Shown here piece by piece: positions 1-11,595 of a DNA stretch of 64,000 nucleotides. This DNA is from Ophiura sarsii. Lineage: Eukaryota > Echinodermata > Ophiuroidea > Amphilepidida > Ophiuridae. The stretch is taken from assembly GCA_035610835.1 (NCBI GenBank), contig CM069441.1, positions 157,324,996 through 157,388,995 on the forward strand, given 5' to 3'. The notes beneath the pieces are model-generated. The model was not told where the DNA came from. It saw only the letters and a list, made by a program, of their open reading frames with translations, and did no database searches. The translations under genes were made by a program, and so were the position numbers. Numbering within the stretch: the stretch's first letter is position 1; the number at the start of each line of letters is the position of its first letter.

Positions 1-330
1 CTCCAAATGAAATATGACAAAATACAATGACCCATGACAGTGCAATACATGCCCTAATTTGACCAGTGGTTACGTTTGACTTTTAAAGTAAAAACTCTAA
101 AATGGTCTGAAATACCTACTTTTAGGCCAAATTAAGCTAAATTTAGGTAATTCTGATATTAAAAGGCACACGGATTTGCTTTTGCGCGCTACGGCGCATT
201 TCCCACCACGAATGTATCTTGCCCCCCGTTTACCGACCATTTTGTAATGCTGGCGCCGCCACTGGATATGCCCAGTCAGAGACCATGCACCCCTGATGCC
301 CCGCACCCCCGCCCCCAGCAACAACAAAAA
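1..330 (-). mobile_element. hAT-like non-autonomous element fragment cut by the window edge
   Basis: Read on the minus strand, 1-275 follows the complete element at 39891-40251 almost base by base, including the G-rich tract, the 'ctaaaagtaggtattt' block and the 'gggcatgta' block. Bases 270-325 match the other end of that element in reverse, so this copy is rearranged. The family has ends of the CAGTGGCGTAAC type. The left end lies outside the window. No gene is present. Confidence 0.6.
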
Positions 331-1250
331 ATGAAATTTCTGAGTTCCGCCCCTGTTCATATTTATTATATTGCAAAGTAGTAGGCCCTATTGCAATTAT
401 AACAAATAATTCAAATATCATATTTCAGAGGAAAAAAGGCATTTGTAAAGTATAAATTAAATTGCCAATGTTTAATTTATAAAACAACGTCAAAAGTTGT
501 ACAAAAATAAAGACAAAAGAAAAACTATTATGCATCTGTTAATTACGACGCTCTAGTTCGTTGGGCCACCAAGCCATTCAATCTTATACGTGTGTAAACA
601 GAAAGAAATACCTAAATACTTATTGCTTCGCAACATCGTATACCCTGGTTTGGGGTCGGTCTAAAATACAAATTCACATTTCGTAAAAACTATAAAACTA
701 CGCAAAAACTAAAAGGATTTCGTCAGCCATGAGGGTTTTAATTAGTAAATAATGGTTAATGAACAAACTTTTAAATATTTATACCGACTTTAAATCCGTT
801 GGGGAAGTGCAGAGGATTATTTCGAACCGAAGGGTAGCGCAAGCGGTGTGTGGGACATCAGTGTGATTTTGTAGTATCTTACACTTCGTTGCTCCATTCA
901 AGTTCATAATGAGCTAGGACTACGTCTTTATAATTGATTGAGCTTAGGAAGAGTTAATACAGCCTTAGTTAATACAGCCTTTCCCGCATTCTTGTATCAG
1001 CGTTTATAAGACTGCAGCACTCACGCATAGCGCTAACGACTGACTGTGGCTTGGTTGACTCTTAGGATGGCTTTACGTGGATTGTAATATAGATATCAAC
1101 TAAAACTGTATTGATTAAATTCCACAATGACCCCCATTAGTGTGACGGCCTTGCTACAACACACTCTAGTTAAAACCGGGTTGTCCAAAGGGCCAGATTA
1201 GGTACCCAAAGCGCTGTAAGCACTAACAGCTGGTGCAATAACTCAAAGAG
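331..1250. other. Intergenic, nothing recognised
   Basis: AT-rich sequence with no convincing exon, RNA gene or repeat structure. Open frames are short and lack family signatures. Confidence 0.5.
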
Positions 1251-1975
1251 TTGGGAGAAAGGAATCAAGATGTCCACCCCCGGATACACAGCGTATCTAT
1301 GATCAAAAAAAGTTCTGGATATACAGGGATCAGAACCGTAATGGACTGGAGGAGTGGGTTCAAAGTTCAAATACCTGTTTGCTTACAACAGCGAGTGATT
1401 TTATTCTGTTTGATTTGCACTGTAATTTTGTATGTTGATTCGCGTCGAATTCATGGAAACATGGCGTGGGGATATACTTTGAGTCAAGTTTTGAACATGT
1501 TTGATGATAGTGATACGGCTGAGGATTTGTTTAGATGATAGTTCTGGAATTTCAGATGATTTTGAGACTGAATCTGATGGTGAGGATATGAGTATTGACG
1601 ACGGAATTGACATTGACGGCAGCCATATAAAGCTGTTCATGTATTTGCGGTAATGTACATGTACAGGTGATAATTGACGTGAGTTTCGGCGTGCAAAATG
1701 TCGCACTATCCTTGTTTGTTTATTGTTTTTATATGATTGTATAATATTAAAGATGATTATGAACAAGATTAGTATTGTTATGTTTGAGATTATTGTTTCT
1801 CACAAGAGTAAATAAGCTGGCCTCTGGGGTAGCTTTCTGGCAGGAACTCGCTTGCTAAACCAAGTTTAGTATTGGTTTATCCATTTCCTGCCAAATTCAA
1901 TATTTAGTGTGTGTTACCCCTGGGAGTGCTAGGGTGAGCGGTACACACTGACAGGGACGGCTAGGGTTCAAAGGG
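1251..1975 (+). pseudogene. Possible acidic N-terminal fragment of a piggyBac-like transposase
   Basis: From about 1498 the plus strand encodes a run of Asp, Glu and Ser (MFDDSDTAED, then after a frameshift DDFETESDGEDMSIDDG) that ends at a stop near 1651. Short acidic leaders of this sort begin many piggyBac transposases, and the segment is followed near 1960-1980 by 'ggttcaaagggttaaa', which resembles a piggyBac end with its TTAA site. No catalytic domain is present. The family call is inference; an unrelated acidic frame is equally possible. Confidence 0.22.
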
Positions 1976-2330
1976 TTAAATGTGTATGTTCCGATGACTT
2001 TTTGGGGGCTATAATTTTTCTTTCACATCAAGATATTTTGATATCAGAAGAATCCCCATATTTTTCTCATTATGTCTGTAAAATCTTAGAGCCTAGAAAT
2101 TTTCCATTTAGAAATTATAGGCTAAAATGTGGTGAATTACTGCCAAAGGTGGTAACCACCAACCAGTTTGTGTATAACTCAAGGGCAAATTAATTGTGAC
2201 CTTGTGCTTCTAAAAATAGAACCATTGGAGTTATGCAATTTAAACTTTGGAATGCGACAATTATATGGATGACCTTTCATGTAAAATAGAAAACATCAAG
2301 TTGAAATACGGGCCAGCAATCGGATCATCT
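1976..2330. repeat. Dispersed 350-bp repeat, copy 1
   Basis: Near-identical blocks (gggggctat, then 'tcaagatattttgatatcag', then 'aattactgccaaaggtgg') recur in the same order at 9688-9985 and 23739-24093. The latter two sit at the same place in the two duplication copies, so they represent one insertion that was later duplicated, and this is an independent copy. No inverted termini were seen. Confidence 0.75.
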
Positions 2331-2595
2331 ACCTTTAATATGCTATCTTAGACAACTGGACTTCCATGTGTTTGTTTATACGATGGCCACGCATACGTTT
2401 ACCGTGATCAAGGTCTAAACGACCGATAAAACGGCAGATTTTGTCATTCCATTAATACAAATGACGCACGTACCTCTACTCATAACACTTTTGACTGTTT
2501 ATTTGTTTCAGGGTTTACTATTGATAATAAAACTGTGTAGGCCTACATGTATTTACTGAACAAGCTTGTTTTATCACAGGTCTAACTCCTAACAT

Positions 2596-2895
2596 TTAAA
2601 CTTCTCTCAATGATCTTTTCATACCTGGAGACGTCTCACAAGTCACATTCAGAAATCTTCTGATCATGGTGATATCATCATCAATGTGTTTATCATCATG
2701 CTGATTTCCGATATAATGAAGACTTCTACATTCACAAGGGTCACGCGGGGTCAATGTCCACTTGTTTCGATGACCCTTATCGCTTCCGCCTCTTCCAACA
2801 TAACAAATCTCTCCGCTGACACCATAGAATGAAGATTCTTGAAATGAACGTGAATTAAATGAAGAATCTGATTTTAGTCTGCCGGCCTGATACAA
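2596..2895 (-). CDS. Unrecognised open frame, possible single exon
   Basis: A 99-residue frame has mixed, non-repetitive composition (contains CYVGRGGSDKG and CECRSLHYIGN) and ends near a donor-like CCAG|GTATGA at about 2624. I do not recognise a family. The 5' end runs directly into the 32-bp tandem array, so any real exon would have to begin inside the frame. It could be a stray exon of a gene mostly outside the window, or chance. Confidence 0.2.
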   Translation of the reverse strand: MYQAGRLKSDSSFNSRSFQESSFYGVSGEICYVGRGGSDKGHRNKWTLTPRDPCECRSLHYIGNQHDDKHIDDDITMIRRFLNVTCETSPGMKRSLREV

Positions 2896-3290
2896 TTGGC
2901 CTATCCTAATCCTAAAGCCTAATACAATTGGCCTATCCTAATCCTAAAGCCTAATACAATTGGCCTATCCTAATCTTAAAGCCTGATACAATTGGCCTAT
3001 CCTAATCCTAAAGCCTAATACAATTGGCCTATCCTAATCCTAAAGCCTGATACAATTGACCTATCCTAATCCTAAAGCCTAATACAATTGGCCTATCCTA
3101 ATCCTAAAGCCTAATACAATTGGCCTGTCCTAATCCTAAAGCCTAATACAATTGGCATATCCTAATCCTAAAGCCTAATACAATTGGCCTATCCTAATCC
3201 TAAAGCCTAATACAATTGGCCTATCCTAATCCTAAAGCCTAATACAATTGGCCTATCCTAATCCTAAAGCCTAATACAATTGGCCTATAC
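2886..3290. repeat. Tandem array, 32-bp unit, about 12.6 copies
   Basis: The unit begins cctaatacaattggcctatc and repeats every 32 bp (for example at 2886, 2918 and 2950). Variants are single-base: aatac/gatac, ggcc/gacc/gcat and one tatc/tgtc. The array stops abruptly at 'cctatacttttaaatatt'. Unit identity is high, so the array is young or homogenised. Confidence 0.95.
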
Positions 3291-3325
3291 TTTTAAATAT
3301 TGTTCCATGACAACAATTTTTTTGT

Positions 3326-3682
3326 TTGAGGCAGATGTTATGCATATTTGTTGATACATTTAACGATATAATACTCAATCTTTCTCATTTAATAAGGTGT
3401 ATCACATATTATTTTCTATTTTCATTTTATGCAGAAGGTTCCTTCTGTGTGGTGACAGGAGATACAAATCAATGGGTTCATACAAATACCAACATGATGC
3501 TTAGTTTGAGGATTTACTCACCGGGCAATATACTTCCAGATAATATAAGTATTACATGTAGGATTGTGAATCCATTAAGTAGCGAAAGTGTCATGACTGA
3601 GAATACTGTAAATAATGAAGTATCAATATATATCATTTTAATGGTTGTAATGTCTGTTCCCAAAGTATTCATTCGAGATTAG
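3326..3682 (+). CDS. Possible internal exon, Ig-like sequence
   Basis: Inside a 118-residue frame, an acceptor-like 'ttcattttatgcag' ends at 3434 and is followed by EGSFCVVTGDTNQWVHTNTN and later NISITCRIVNP, the sort of Cys-containing strand found in immunoglobulin-type domains. A donor-like ACT|GTAAAT follows near 3608. That would be an exon of about 174 nt. No other exons of such a gene were found in the window. Family and exon status are inference. Confidence 0.22.
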   Translation: MRQMLCIFVDTFNDIILNLSHLIRCITYYFLFSFYAEGSFCVVTGDTNQWVHTNTNMMLSLRIYSPGNILPDNISITCRIVNPLSSESVMTENTVNNEVSIYIILMVVMSVPKVFIRD

Positions 3683-3830
3683 ATATTACAACTTTGCAAT
3701 AATCCTTTGCAACTTGAAACACTCATATAAATATAATTTCATAATATAATAATCCATTACTTTGGACTAAATAGAATTGTCGTCGCTTAATTGGTTAAAC
3801 ACTACCCATCACTTTCCACGCGGCTATATA

Positions 3831-4159
3831 TGAGGTGACCTATGATGTCATGTATTTACAAATGGGACACCCTCTGTTGTTTCCCTCCAGGCAGAATATA
3901 CAGTAAAGTTAATGAAGACAACATGAAATTTCTTTCTAATGAATTGTAAAACTCATTTAGTTTTAGTTTTTTTTTGTGAAATGCGATAGCTTATATCATT
4001 CCTAAGCAAGTTTAAAGACAGTTGTGGTAACAATTTGCTGTGACACCACAATCTAGTTAGAAACCTGATCTGGCCTATGTAAACTATAGGAACTCTTGCC
4101 CGGTGTGTTTTGTCTCAAACCAACAGAGGGCGTCCTAAATGTCAACAAATGTCACCTCA
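3831..4159. mobile_element. Imperfect inverted-repeat element (MITE-like)
   Basis: TGAGGTGAC (3831-3839) and CCTCTGTTG (3871-3879) are mirrored by CAACAGAGG (4122-4130) and GTCACCTCA (4151-4159), with similar spacing and partly complementary sequence between. About 330 bp, no coding. Target duplication not resolved. Confidence 0.5.
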
Positions 4160-5884
4160 TCTATAGTATAAGTTTTACCATATACAAATACGATTTTTTT
4201 TAAACCTTTCCCAACTGTCAAAGTCTTATATATATTAACATGATTAATGCGTTTCTCATAGTGATTTCAAATATGTGATGAAAGTCAATACATTTGACAT
4301 TTTGAAACATTTTTGTAAAGTTGTAGACGCCTGCCGGAAAGTTTTAAGATGAAGTCTGAAATCAATAAACAAAATTGAAGATCGAGTATAAATATAGGTA
4401 CTTTGTGACTCTATAGCAACCTATAGAAATCGAAGAACTTCGTTTTGGAAAGGTGGAGTAATCTTATCGTGAGTGGTATTAAATCGTTAGTAATACATCG
4501 TAAGAACTGACCTGCTCTTAAGGCCTATGACTTAAATTTCATATTATTTACCGCTTCATGATTGAGAAGGGTCTTCTATCCTCAAAGTGTTCCAGTGACA
4601 CTGGCGATAAAATGTAGGTTTCACTAGAATAAGTGTGATTGCATTATCATAGTTAATTGATGTAACCACTAAGTATAATGAACAAAATAAGAATAACACA
4701 AATATACTTACAATGTCGGCGAGTCGGCAGTCGCAAAAGACGCTTTCGCACAACTGATTATATCGTCTGCGCTGCCTCTTTACCTACAATACTATAATCA
4801 AGCGAAACGTCGTTGAAATATTGTTGAATTTTAAATTACGTTAAAAAGCCACGCCTCATTTTGTACGCATAGTAAAAGTCATATTAACCGTTAATAACAC
4901 TCATTAGGGAAGTCGGTTTTAATGTTGTATGTCTTTAAATTGATTAATATTTATTGTAACCTTTCTGCAACGATATGTGGTAATTTCGATTTTTTGAATA
5001 GTTACAGGCTGAGTAAAAACGAAGCCGTATTGCTTTGTTACCGTTTATCGTTGTTTTTGTGTGTTTATTTATTTTTAAAATAATGGCGAACTGCCTTTAT
5101 ATAAATCAACAAAGACCTCAATGATACACTTTCTCGAACTCAGTCCCTCTTTGCTCTCGGGCGCGAAGATAACCCATCCCACCACACGGACTGTGTGTAC
5201 ATAGCCCCAGATGAAAGAGCGCAAACACACGGTAGGATCATGGCAGGAAGGGACTTCAGCAAACATTCGGGTTAGGCTAACACGTAGCCTATGTAAGCAT
5301 GCTTGCTTATGAAATGAAAGTTAAAAGAACGATTGAAGAAAACAATGCATTAGAGGAGTCACTTCCCATAATTCAATGCAACAATAATGTAGGATTGACA
5401 GAAAATTTATTAGCCGTGATTGTGAAGTGTAATAGTTTGTCGTCAGCAAACCAGAGCTCAGGTCAGTCAACCAGGGCACAGCAAAGTCTGCTAATTAGCA
5501 CGAATAGCACATTACAAAGGAGCGGGAGGGTACCAAGGGTACCTGCTTTCGGACGACCAAACAACTCTTTTAAAACCACCGATTGTAAAATGCTATAATA
5601 GAAGTTCAAACTAGAAAATCTAAAATATGTAGCATTCAAAAACAGAAAACTTTTTTTATTTAATAAATTAAATAAAATGAAAGGTAGGCTATGACCGGCA
5701 AACACTGTGTCGGGCGTGAACTTGTACTTAGTGTAATGCTTACTAAGCGGTAGTTGATTTAAAAGAAAATCAACTAAAGGCACGCGACAATATCTTTGTC
5801 GTGGCAAAACTTATTTTTATAGATGATGTGTTGTTAAAACAAACAACACTGAATTTCTATACTTGAAATTCCTATTTTGTCTTA
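4160..5884. other. Intergenic; one unrecognised 99-residue frame
   Basis: AT-rich DNA. A plus-strand frame at 5299-5598 (99 residues, starting MLAYEMKVKRTIEENN, rich in Ser, Asn and Gln) matches nothing I know and has no splice context that decides it. Nothing else was seen. Confidence 0.4.
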
Positions 5885-7059
5885 CACTGTTAGAACGGTT
5901 GGGTAAAACTTTACCCAAGTTGGGTAAAGTTTTACCCAACCGCTGGGTGCTATATCAACAACCCTTTTTCTGGGTAAACGTGTTACCCAACCCCGGTTGG
6001 GTAACAGTTACCCAACATAATGGTAATTTTTTTACCCTAATTCTGGGTAATTACATTTTACCCAATGATATTGGGTAATTATTTTACCATTTTGTTGGGT
6101 AATAACATTTTACCCAGTAATATTGGGTAATTATTTTAACATTTTGTTGGGTAAATTTGGGTAATATAATTTTACCCAGTAATATTGGGTAATTATTTTA
6201 GCATTTTGTTGGGTAATAGAATTTTACCCATGCCTATTGGGCAATTATTTTACTACATTATTGGGTAAGCCATAGCCATTTGTTGGGTAGTATATTTGAT
6301 TTTAGCCATTTGTTGGGTAGTATATTTGATTTTACCCATAATATTGGGCAATGATTTCTACAATGGTTGGGTAAATTCTATCCTTTTGTTGGGTAAAATA
6401 GACTCTATTTATTTTCAAAAGACTGCGTTGTCTGCACCATTATCAGGTTAAAGCGTTAAATTTGTTAGACTTAGAGAACAGTGATAGCCCATCCATATTG
6501 GTTGCAGTTTATAGTATTACTGCATGGTAATACACAATGGTTGGCATAGCGTAGGCCAACACTGCGTGCGTGCAACGACCGTTATTAGTTGACGGAATTA
6601 CATGAATAAGCTTATCTAATTTTCGCTTAAAGCTACGACTGTCCTCTGTCGTATTTAATGCTCTACCTGAAAATCTTGTAGACAACACAATATTAGAATA
6701 TAAATATGTTATTTTACCATGAAAAAACCTTCAGTAGTTCCTCCCCAGCCAGCGCCGGTTTACCAGTCACCAAACCGGCCATTTTGTTTTGTAAATCATG
6801 CGGTTGATCGCGGTGACCAATAACAGCTCGTCCAAGATACCACGTGACCTTAGTAGACCAACGTTGGGCAAAATCCTTTTTTACCCAACCCCGTAACACC
6901 CCTAATTACACAACTAATAGGTAAAACTGATGAAAAAAATATTACTCAACCGTTGGGTAAAATGACTTTTGCCCAACCCGCATTTGTTTGACCAATACTG
7001 GGTAAAGTTTACCCAACCCGACTTTACCCCGTACTATTTTACCCAGTGTTCTAACAGTG
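5885..7059. mobile_element. TTGGGTAA-rich hairpin transposon, TA target duplication
   Basis: The element starts CACTGTTAGAAC (5885) and ends with its exact reverse complement GTTCTAACAGTG (7059), with TA on both sides (5883-5884, 7060-7061). Both ends then carry dense alternations of TTGGGTAA and TTACCCAA: more than 20 between 5895 and 6400, and several between 6860 and 7050. No transposase frame. The CACTG/CAGTG termini resemble the CACTA-Mirage-Chapaev group, but a TA duplication does not fit that group well, so the superfamily is open. Confidence 0.75.
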
Positions 7060-7084
7060 TATCTCACAAAATATAATTGATTCT

Positions 7085-7590
7085 ATGTCAAACGGTAAAT
7101 GCTTCCGATTGAAATTCGATAAACGCCGGCTCTTGAGAAATGTCTCTTGAGTCGTTTTATGACCGCTTCAGCGTTTTTGCTGTTCATGTGGTCTAACTCA
7201 AAGTAGTCAGAGAAATAGTCCACGGTTACCAAATAATCATGACCATCAACTGTCATAAAGTCGATGCCAATCTTCTCCCAGGGTCTATCTGGAAGCTCAT
7301 GATTAATGAGTGGTTCTTTGGATCCAGAAGACTGTTTCTCTCGCGCGACGAAGCGTACTTTTTACTCCAAGATGAGCGCTGTGAAGTTCTTTGTGAATGG
7401 CTTCGCGAGCTGACCTAGGAACTACACATCTGTCACTTTTGAAGATTACATTGTCTGTTACCGAGAGTTCGTGTCTGTAAGGAAAATATGGGTTTGCTTC
7501 TTCTGGGACTTCGCTTGATTCGTCTGGCCAACCAGTATGATCAGACGTTTGACTGTCTGGAGACCAGGGTCAGAATATTATAGCTCTTAT
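7085..7590 (-). pseudogene. Ty3/Gypsy integrase fragment (zinc-binding domain and start of core)
   Basis: Minus-strand translation gives the usual Gypsy order: a GWPDESSEVPEEANPYFPYR linker, a zinc-binding-type HKELHSAHLGVKSTLRRARE segment (about 7330-7400), then after a frameshift RPWEKIGIDFM and YLVTVDYFSDYFEL, which hold the first catalytic Asp region of the integrase core (about 7180-7280). The core breaks after a degraded ARxGIP-type motif near 7120. Protease, reverse transcriptase and most of RNase H are missing between this and the gag part. A dead copy. Confidence 0.75.
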
Positions 7591-8397
7591 GGCCTAGACT
7601 GCATTTACTAGCAAAGTGACCTGTTTGACAACAAGAATTGCACTTTTTGTCATGTGCAGGACAATTAGCCTTTTCCCAAATATACGCTTGGCCACAGAAT
7701 TTGCAAGGTTTTAAACCTCTATTACTAGCAGTAGCTGCTGTATTTCTTGAATCATATTTTGGATTTCTGACATAGTTGACATCCGAGGACTGACTGTCAG
7801 AGTGTGACATTGTTTTGGATTGTTTCGCTGTCAGTAGTCTCTGCACTTTTAATAAGCTTGCATTCATTTAACAGCTCTTTAAGAATGTTATCATCTCTGA
7901 TACCACATACAACATCTACAATCCTGTCCCTTATCATGTCATCTACCAGTCCACCATATTCACAAGTAGATGCGAGCTTGCGCAACTTAACAACATATTG
8001 ATCAAAAACCTCAGACTCTGGTTGGTTACACATGTTGAAACAAAAACATTCATATATAAGGTTGTTCTTGCCGCAGCAATATTATTCCTAAATAGTGTCC
8101 ATGTTATTCCGTTCCTCCCCTGTCTTAAAAGGTAACCCATTATGAATCTCCAGAGCTCTTTGACCAATACATGTAACAAATGTTGCAACTCTATATTGCA
8201 TTTCTTCCTTCTTTAAACCAGTCAGTAGCTCGTACGAAGTCCATAATTGTTTAAACATTTCCCAATTTGACTTCAGATTACCCGACAATTTGATATTGGG
8301 GGGAAAAAGGTGGATGGACACACTTAATCCCATGTGCTTGAGGTGCAGCGGCCTGACCCTCATCTGGTTGGGGTTGGGGATCATCATCCCCAGACAT
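7541..8397 (-). pseudogene. Ty3/Gypsy gag remnant with zinc knuckle
   Basis: The native start is probably the ATG at 8395-8397 (MSGDDDPQPQPDEGQAAAPQ). A frameshift leads into the matrix/capsid-like part (KLSGNLKSNWEMFKQLWTSY, then a frame containing YVVKLRKLASTCEYGG and MIRDRIVDVV), and another shift leads to a nucleocapsid part with CKFCGQ, CPAHDKKCNSC and a CX2CX4HX4C knuckle ending GHFASKC (about 7590-7700). At least three frame changes make it non-functional. It joins the integrase fragment directly at about 7560-7590, so an internal deletion of the order of 2 kb or more removed pol. Confidence 0.75.
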
Positions 8398-8533
8398 ATT
8401 TATTGCCATATCTTATCAAATTTCAATTGACATAGGTCAAAACTGACAATTTGATTTACTATCATTATTTCACTATTTTTCGTATTTGTATCAAAATACT
8501 CTCAGCAATATCTCTACAAACAGAGTCTGAAAG

Positions 8534-9687
8534 CTTATAGCTGTATCTTACCAAATTTGACAATTTGATACACTTGATTATTATTGTGTCACTCTTTTTG
8601 TATTGTGTCAAAATACTGTTGACAAACAAATTCTATCAAATTCAAACACTGTTGAAATTATGAATCTCGCAGACTCTTTTAATCTTTGTATAAGCTTATT
8701 TATAACTACGTTACATGCATTATACTCATTTTATATCTATAGCGCTAATACTCCCACTGTTTATTACCCTTTATTTTTACCGCGATACAGCGACGAGTTT
8801 ATTTATCGCCGTCTGTTTGTTCATTTCGCGGGGACGACGACAGGTTTTACCGAGCGTGACCGAGTGTTCATCCTTTTTTACATTACTCATCATTCCACTT
8901 TCATGACAGTCATCATGTTTTATGTTTCTATTCATAGGGTTAGTAAGAGTCAATACCCAAGATAGACGGAGATAATGTTAATAGAGACCTTTTATTTAGT
9001 AATGTCTACTCATGTACGTCGCCATGTTGTCGTCCCAGCATGCACTGCGGGATCAACCCAGTTTAGTCTAATATACAGGTCGTGGACTAGACTTTACCCA
9101 AAGTGTTATTAGGAAGGTCAGAAACGCAGTCATTCATAACATGTAGCCTAAGGTACAGGTTGTGGACTAGACGTTACCCAAAGTGTTATTATGAAGGTCG
9201 GAAACGCAGTCATTTCATAACATGTAGGCTTATTTACGTACAGTGCTCAAAAAAGAAACTTACTTGCTATTAAATATGATATAACTCTAGTACAGCTAAC
9301 TATAGCTCCTCTTTGTCAATGCCACCATGTATATGTCACACTATCCTGCGTGTATAAGTGCAAAAACGAAAATGGTGCTGCATCTAATTCTTTTAATGTA
9401 GCGTTCTTAATTGTTATTAAACCCATCTTCGCAAACAATTCCTCAAATAAAGTTGGTTATAGTTTATATGAGTTATAAGAATATCATAGTATTGCTTAGT
9501 GTGCGCTACGCAGTATCGATGTGTGTAATGAATCACGGCTAATCATTAATACAAACCAATGATATCTAGTATAAAAATACCATTTACTACCTGTTTTTGT
9601 TTTCGATGTGTGTAGTCGCTTAAGCCACCATAACTTTAGTATCCCCTCAATTTGCATATGAGGTATCAATAACATTGCTCACTTAAA
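8534..9687. other. Non-coding flank shared by both duplication copies
   Basis: No gene recognised. Two imperfect 80-bp tandem units start at 9076 and 9156 ('caggtcgtggactagac', 'caggttgtggactagac'); the same dimer is at about 23130-23285 in copy B. The 8600-9060 part, lying upstream of the gag remnant in its reading direction, could include old LTR or leader sequence, but no LTR boundary could be fixed. Confidence 0.5.
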
Positions 9688-9985
9688 GGTATATGACCCG
9701 ATCACTTTTTGGGGGCTATGATTTTTTTTTCACATCAAGATATTTTGATATCAGAAGAATCCTCATATTTTTCTCATTATGTCTGTAAAATCTTAGGGAC
9801 CACCAGCCAGTTTGTGTACTACTCAATGGGCAACATAATTGTGACCTTGTGATTCTAAAATAAGAACTATTGCAGTTATGCAACTCAACATTTGGAATGT
9901 GACAAATTTAAGGATGACCTTCCATATAAAACAGAAAACATCAAGTTGAAAATCGGGCCCGCAATCAGAACAACTACTATTAATG
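9688..9985. repeat. Dispersed 350-bp repeat, copy in duplication A
   Basis: Same repeat as 1976-2330. This copy lacks about 60 bp (between 'aaatcttaggg' and 'accaccagcc') that copy B at 23739-24093 still has, so the deletion postdates the duplication. Confidence 0.8.
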
Positions 9986-10094
9986 TAAATGTTAGAGTTG
10001 CAATACCGAATATTGATTTTGAATTAGCCTAACACATAAGCACCTGGTCCGAAACGTTGAGTGTGAGGTGAAAACATTATTCTATATAGTGAAT

Positions 10095-11564
10095 TTATTC
10101 TTCTTCGACGGTAGCTTTATTGGTATGAGATGTCATCTCGCGGTCGTTCTTCTTAGTAGATTTGCCTTGTTCCAGATCACCATTAGTAGAAGAAGCAGCT
10201 TTGCGTTTTGACGACTTTGGTGGTGGTCGAGTTGCTATGAAAGCAACAAGAACGCCAAACAGCAGCATCAGTAAGTTATAGAAATGACCCAAACGCGTCT
10301 GCACATTGATACCATACCCGTTGTTTGGTCTGTAATGAAATAGAAGTAGTTCGACCCAAGGTAAGGGATATATTATCATTATAACTATCAATATACAGGG
10401 TGTATCAACAACAATAGTCGAGCTTTTTTACTTTTTCAAAACCACTTAACCATGACCAATTCAACTGTCAGTGCAAAGCCCAATTAATAATGACAATATT
10501 ATTCTGAAAATCTGAGATTAATCCAATAAAAAATTGGACCACTGGCATAATTTGCGTAAACCATGTCATTAACAAGTCTGTACAATGGGATTTACACATA
10601 CAAACCATAAAATAACATTTCAATACTTTGCATTCATAAATATTGTAAATCATCTATCAATAACAATAGCAAAGAATAGTTTGGTATTCCTCTTAATTAT
10701 CGCACATATCATCAGCTACATAATCCACAAATTTGATGCATGGATATTTCTGCGCAATGTTGCTCAGTGTTCTCATGAGCAAGCCTCAGCATGTAGGAAA
10801 GTTGTGGTAGGAAAGCACCAATCATGTCAATAGTGTGTTTATACCAATTATTGACAGAGGACAAGGATACTGATTGTGTGACTGGTTAAGCTATCTCGAA
10901 GCTTTTAGACCGGTCCTGAGAAATGGTCTGGTTGGCTTACGGGCTAGAGAAGTGTGATACACTTTTAGTGATTAAACACCATTGAAAGTGTATGCATCCT
11001 AATCTAGTCCAGGGTTAACCAGTCACACAATCAGTATCCTTGTCGTCTGACGATTGCGTTAAGCATGAAACTCAGAGTAACGACTCCCTTTCTCGGAAGG
11101 TCTAAACTTTGAATTTTTATATAGCTCTTCCTTTATAGCTCTTCCTTTATTGGAATTGAGCACTTTGATTCGAAAGATAGCCTGCCCATGAAATCGATTC
11201 GATGTTCATGACATTTTATGTTATGCTCCTGACTTTTTATCAGTTGAGCACTTTTAAGCTATCTCGAAGCTTTTAGACCGGTCCTGAGAAATGGTCTGGT
11301 TGGCTTACGGGCTAGAGAAGTGTGATACACTTTCAGTGAATAAACACCATTGAAAGTGTATGCATCCTAATCTAGTCTAGGGTTAACCAGTCACACAATC
11401 AGTATCCTTGTCGTCTGACGATTGCGTTAAGCATGAAACTCAGAGTAACGACTCCCTTTCTCGGAAGGTCTAAACTTTGAATTTTTATATAGCTCTTCCT
11501 TTATTGGAATTGAGCACTTTGATTCGAAAGATAGCCTGCCCATGAAATCGATTCGATGTTCATG

Positions 11565-11595
<31 letters not shown>

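Noticed and set aside
2886..3290. CRISPR-like look of the 32-bp array
   Set aside because: Units are contiguous with no spacers, and the DNA is eukaryotic.
8603..8965. 120-residue frame shared by both duplication copies as a gene
   Set aside because: It is broken by indels in copy B (near 22790-22930), has no domain, and may be old LTR or leader sequence.
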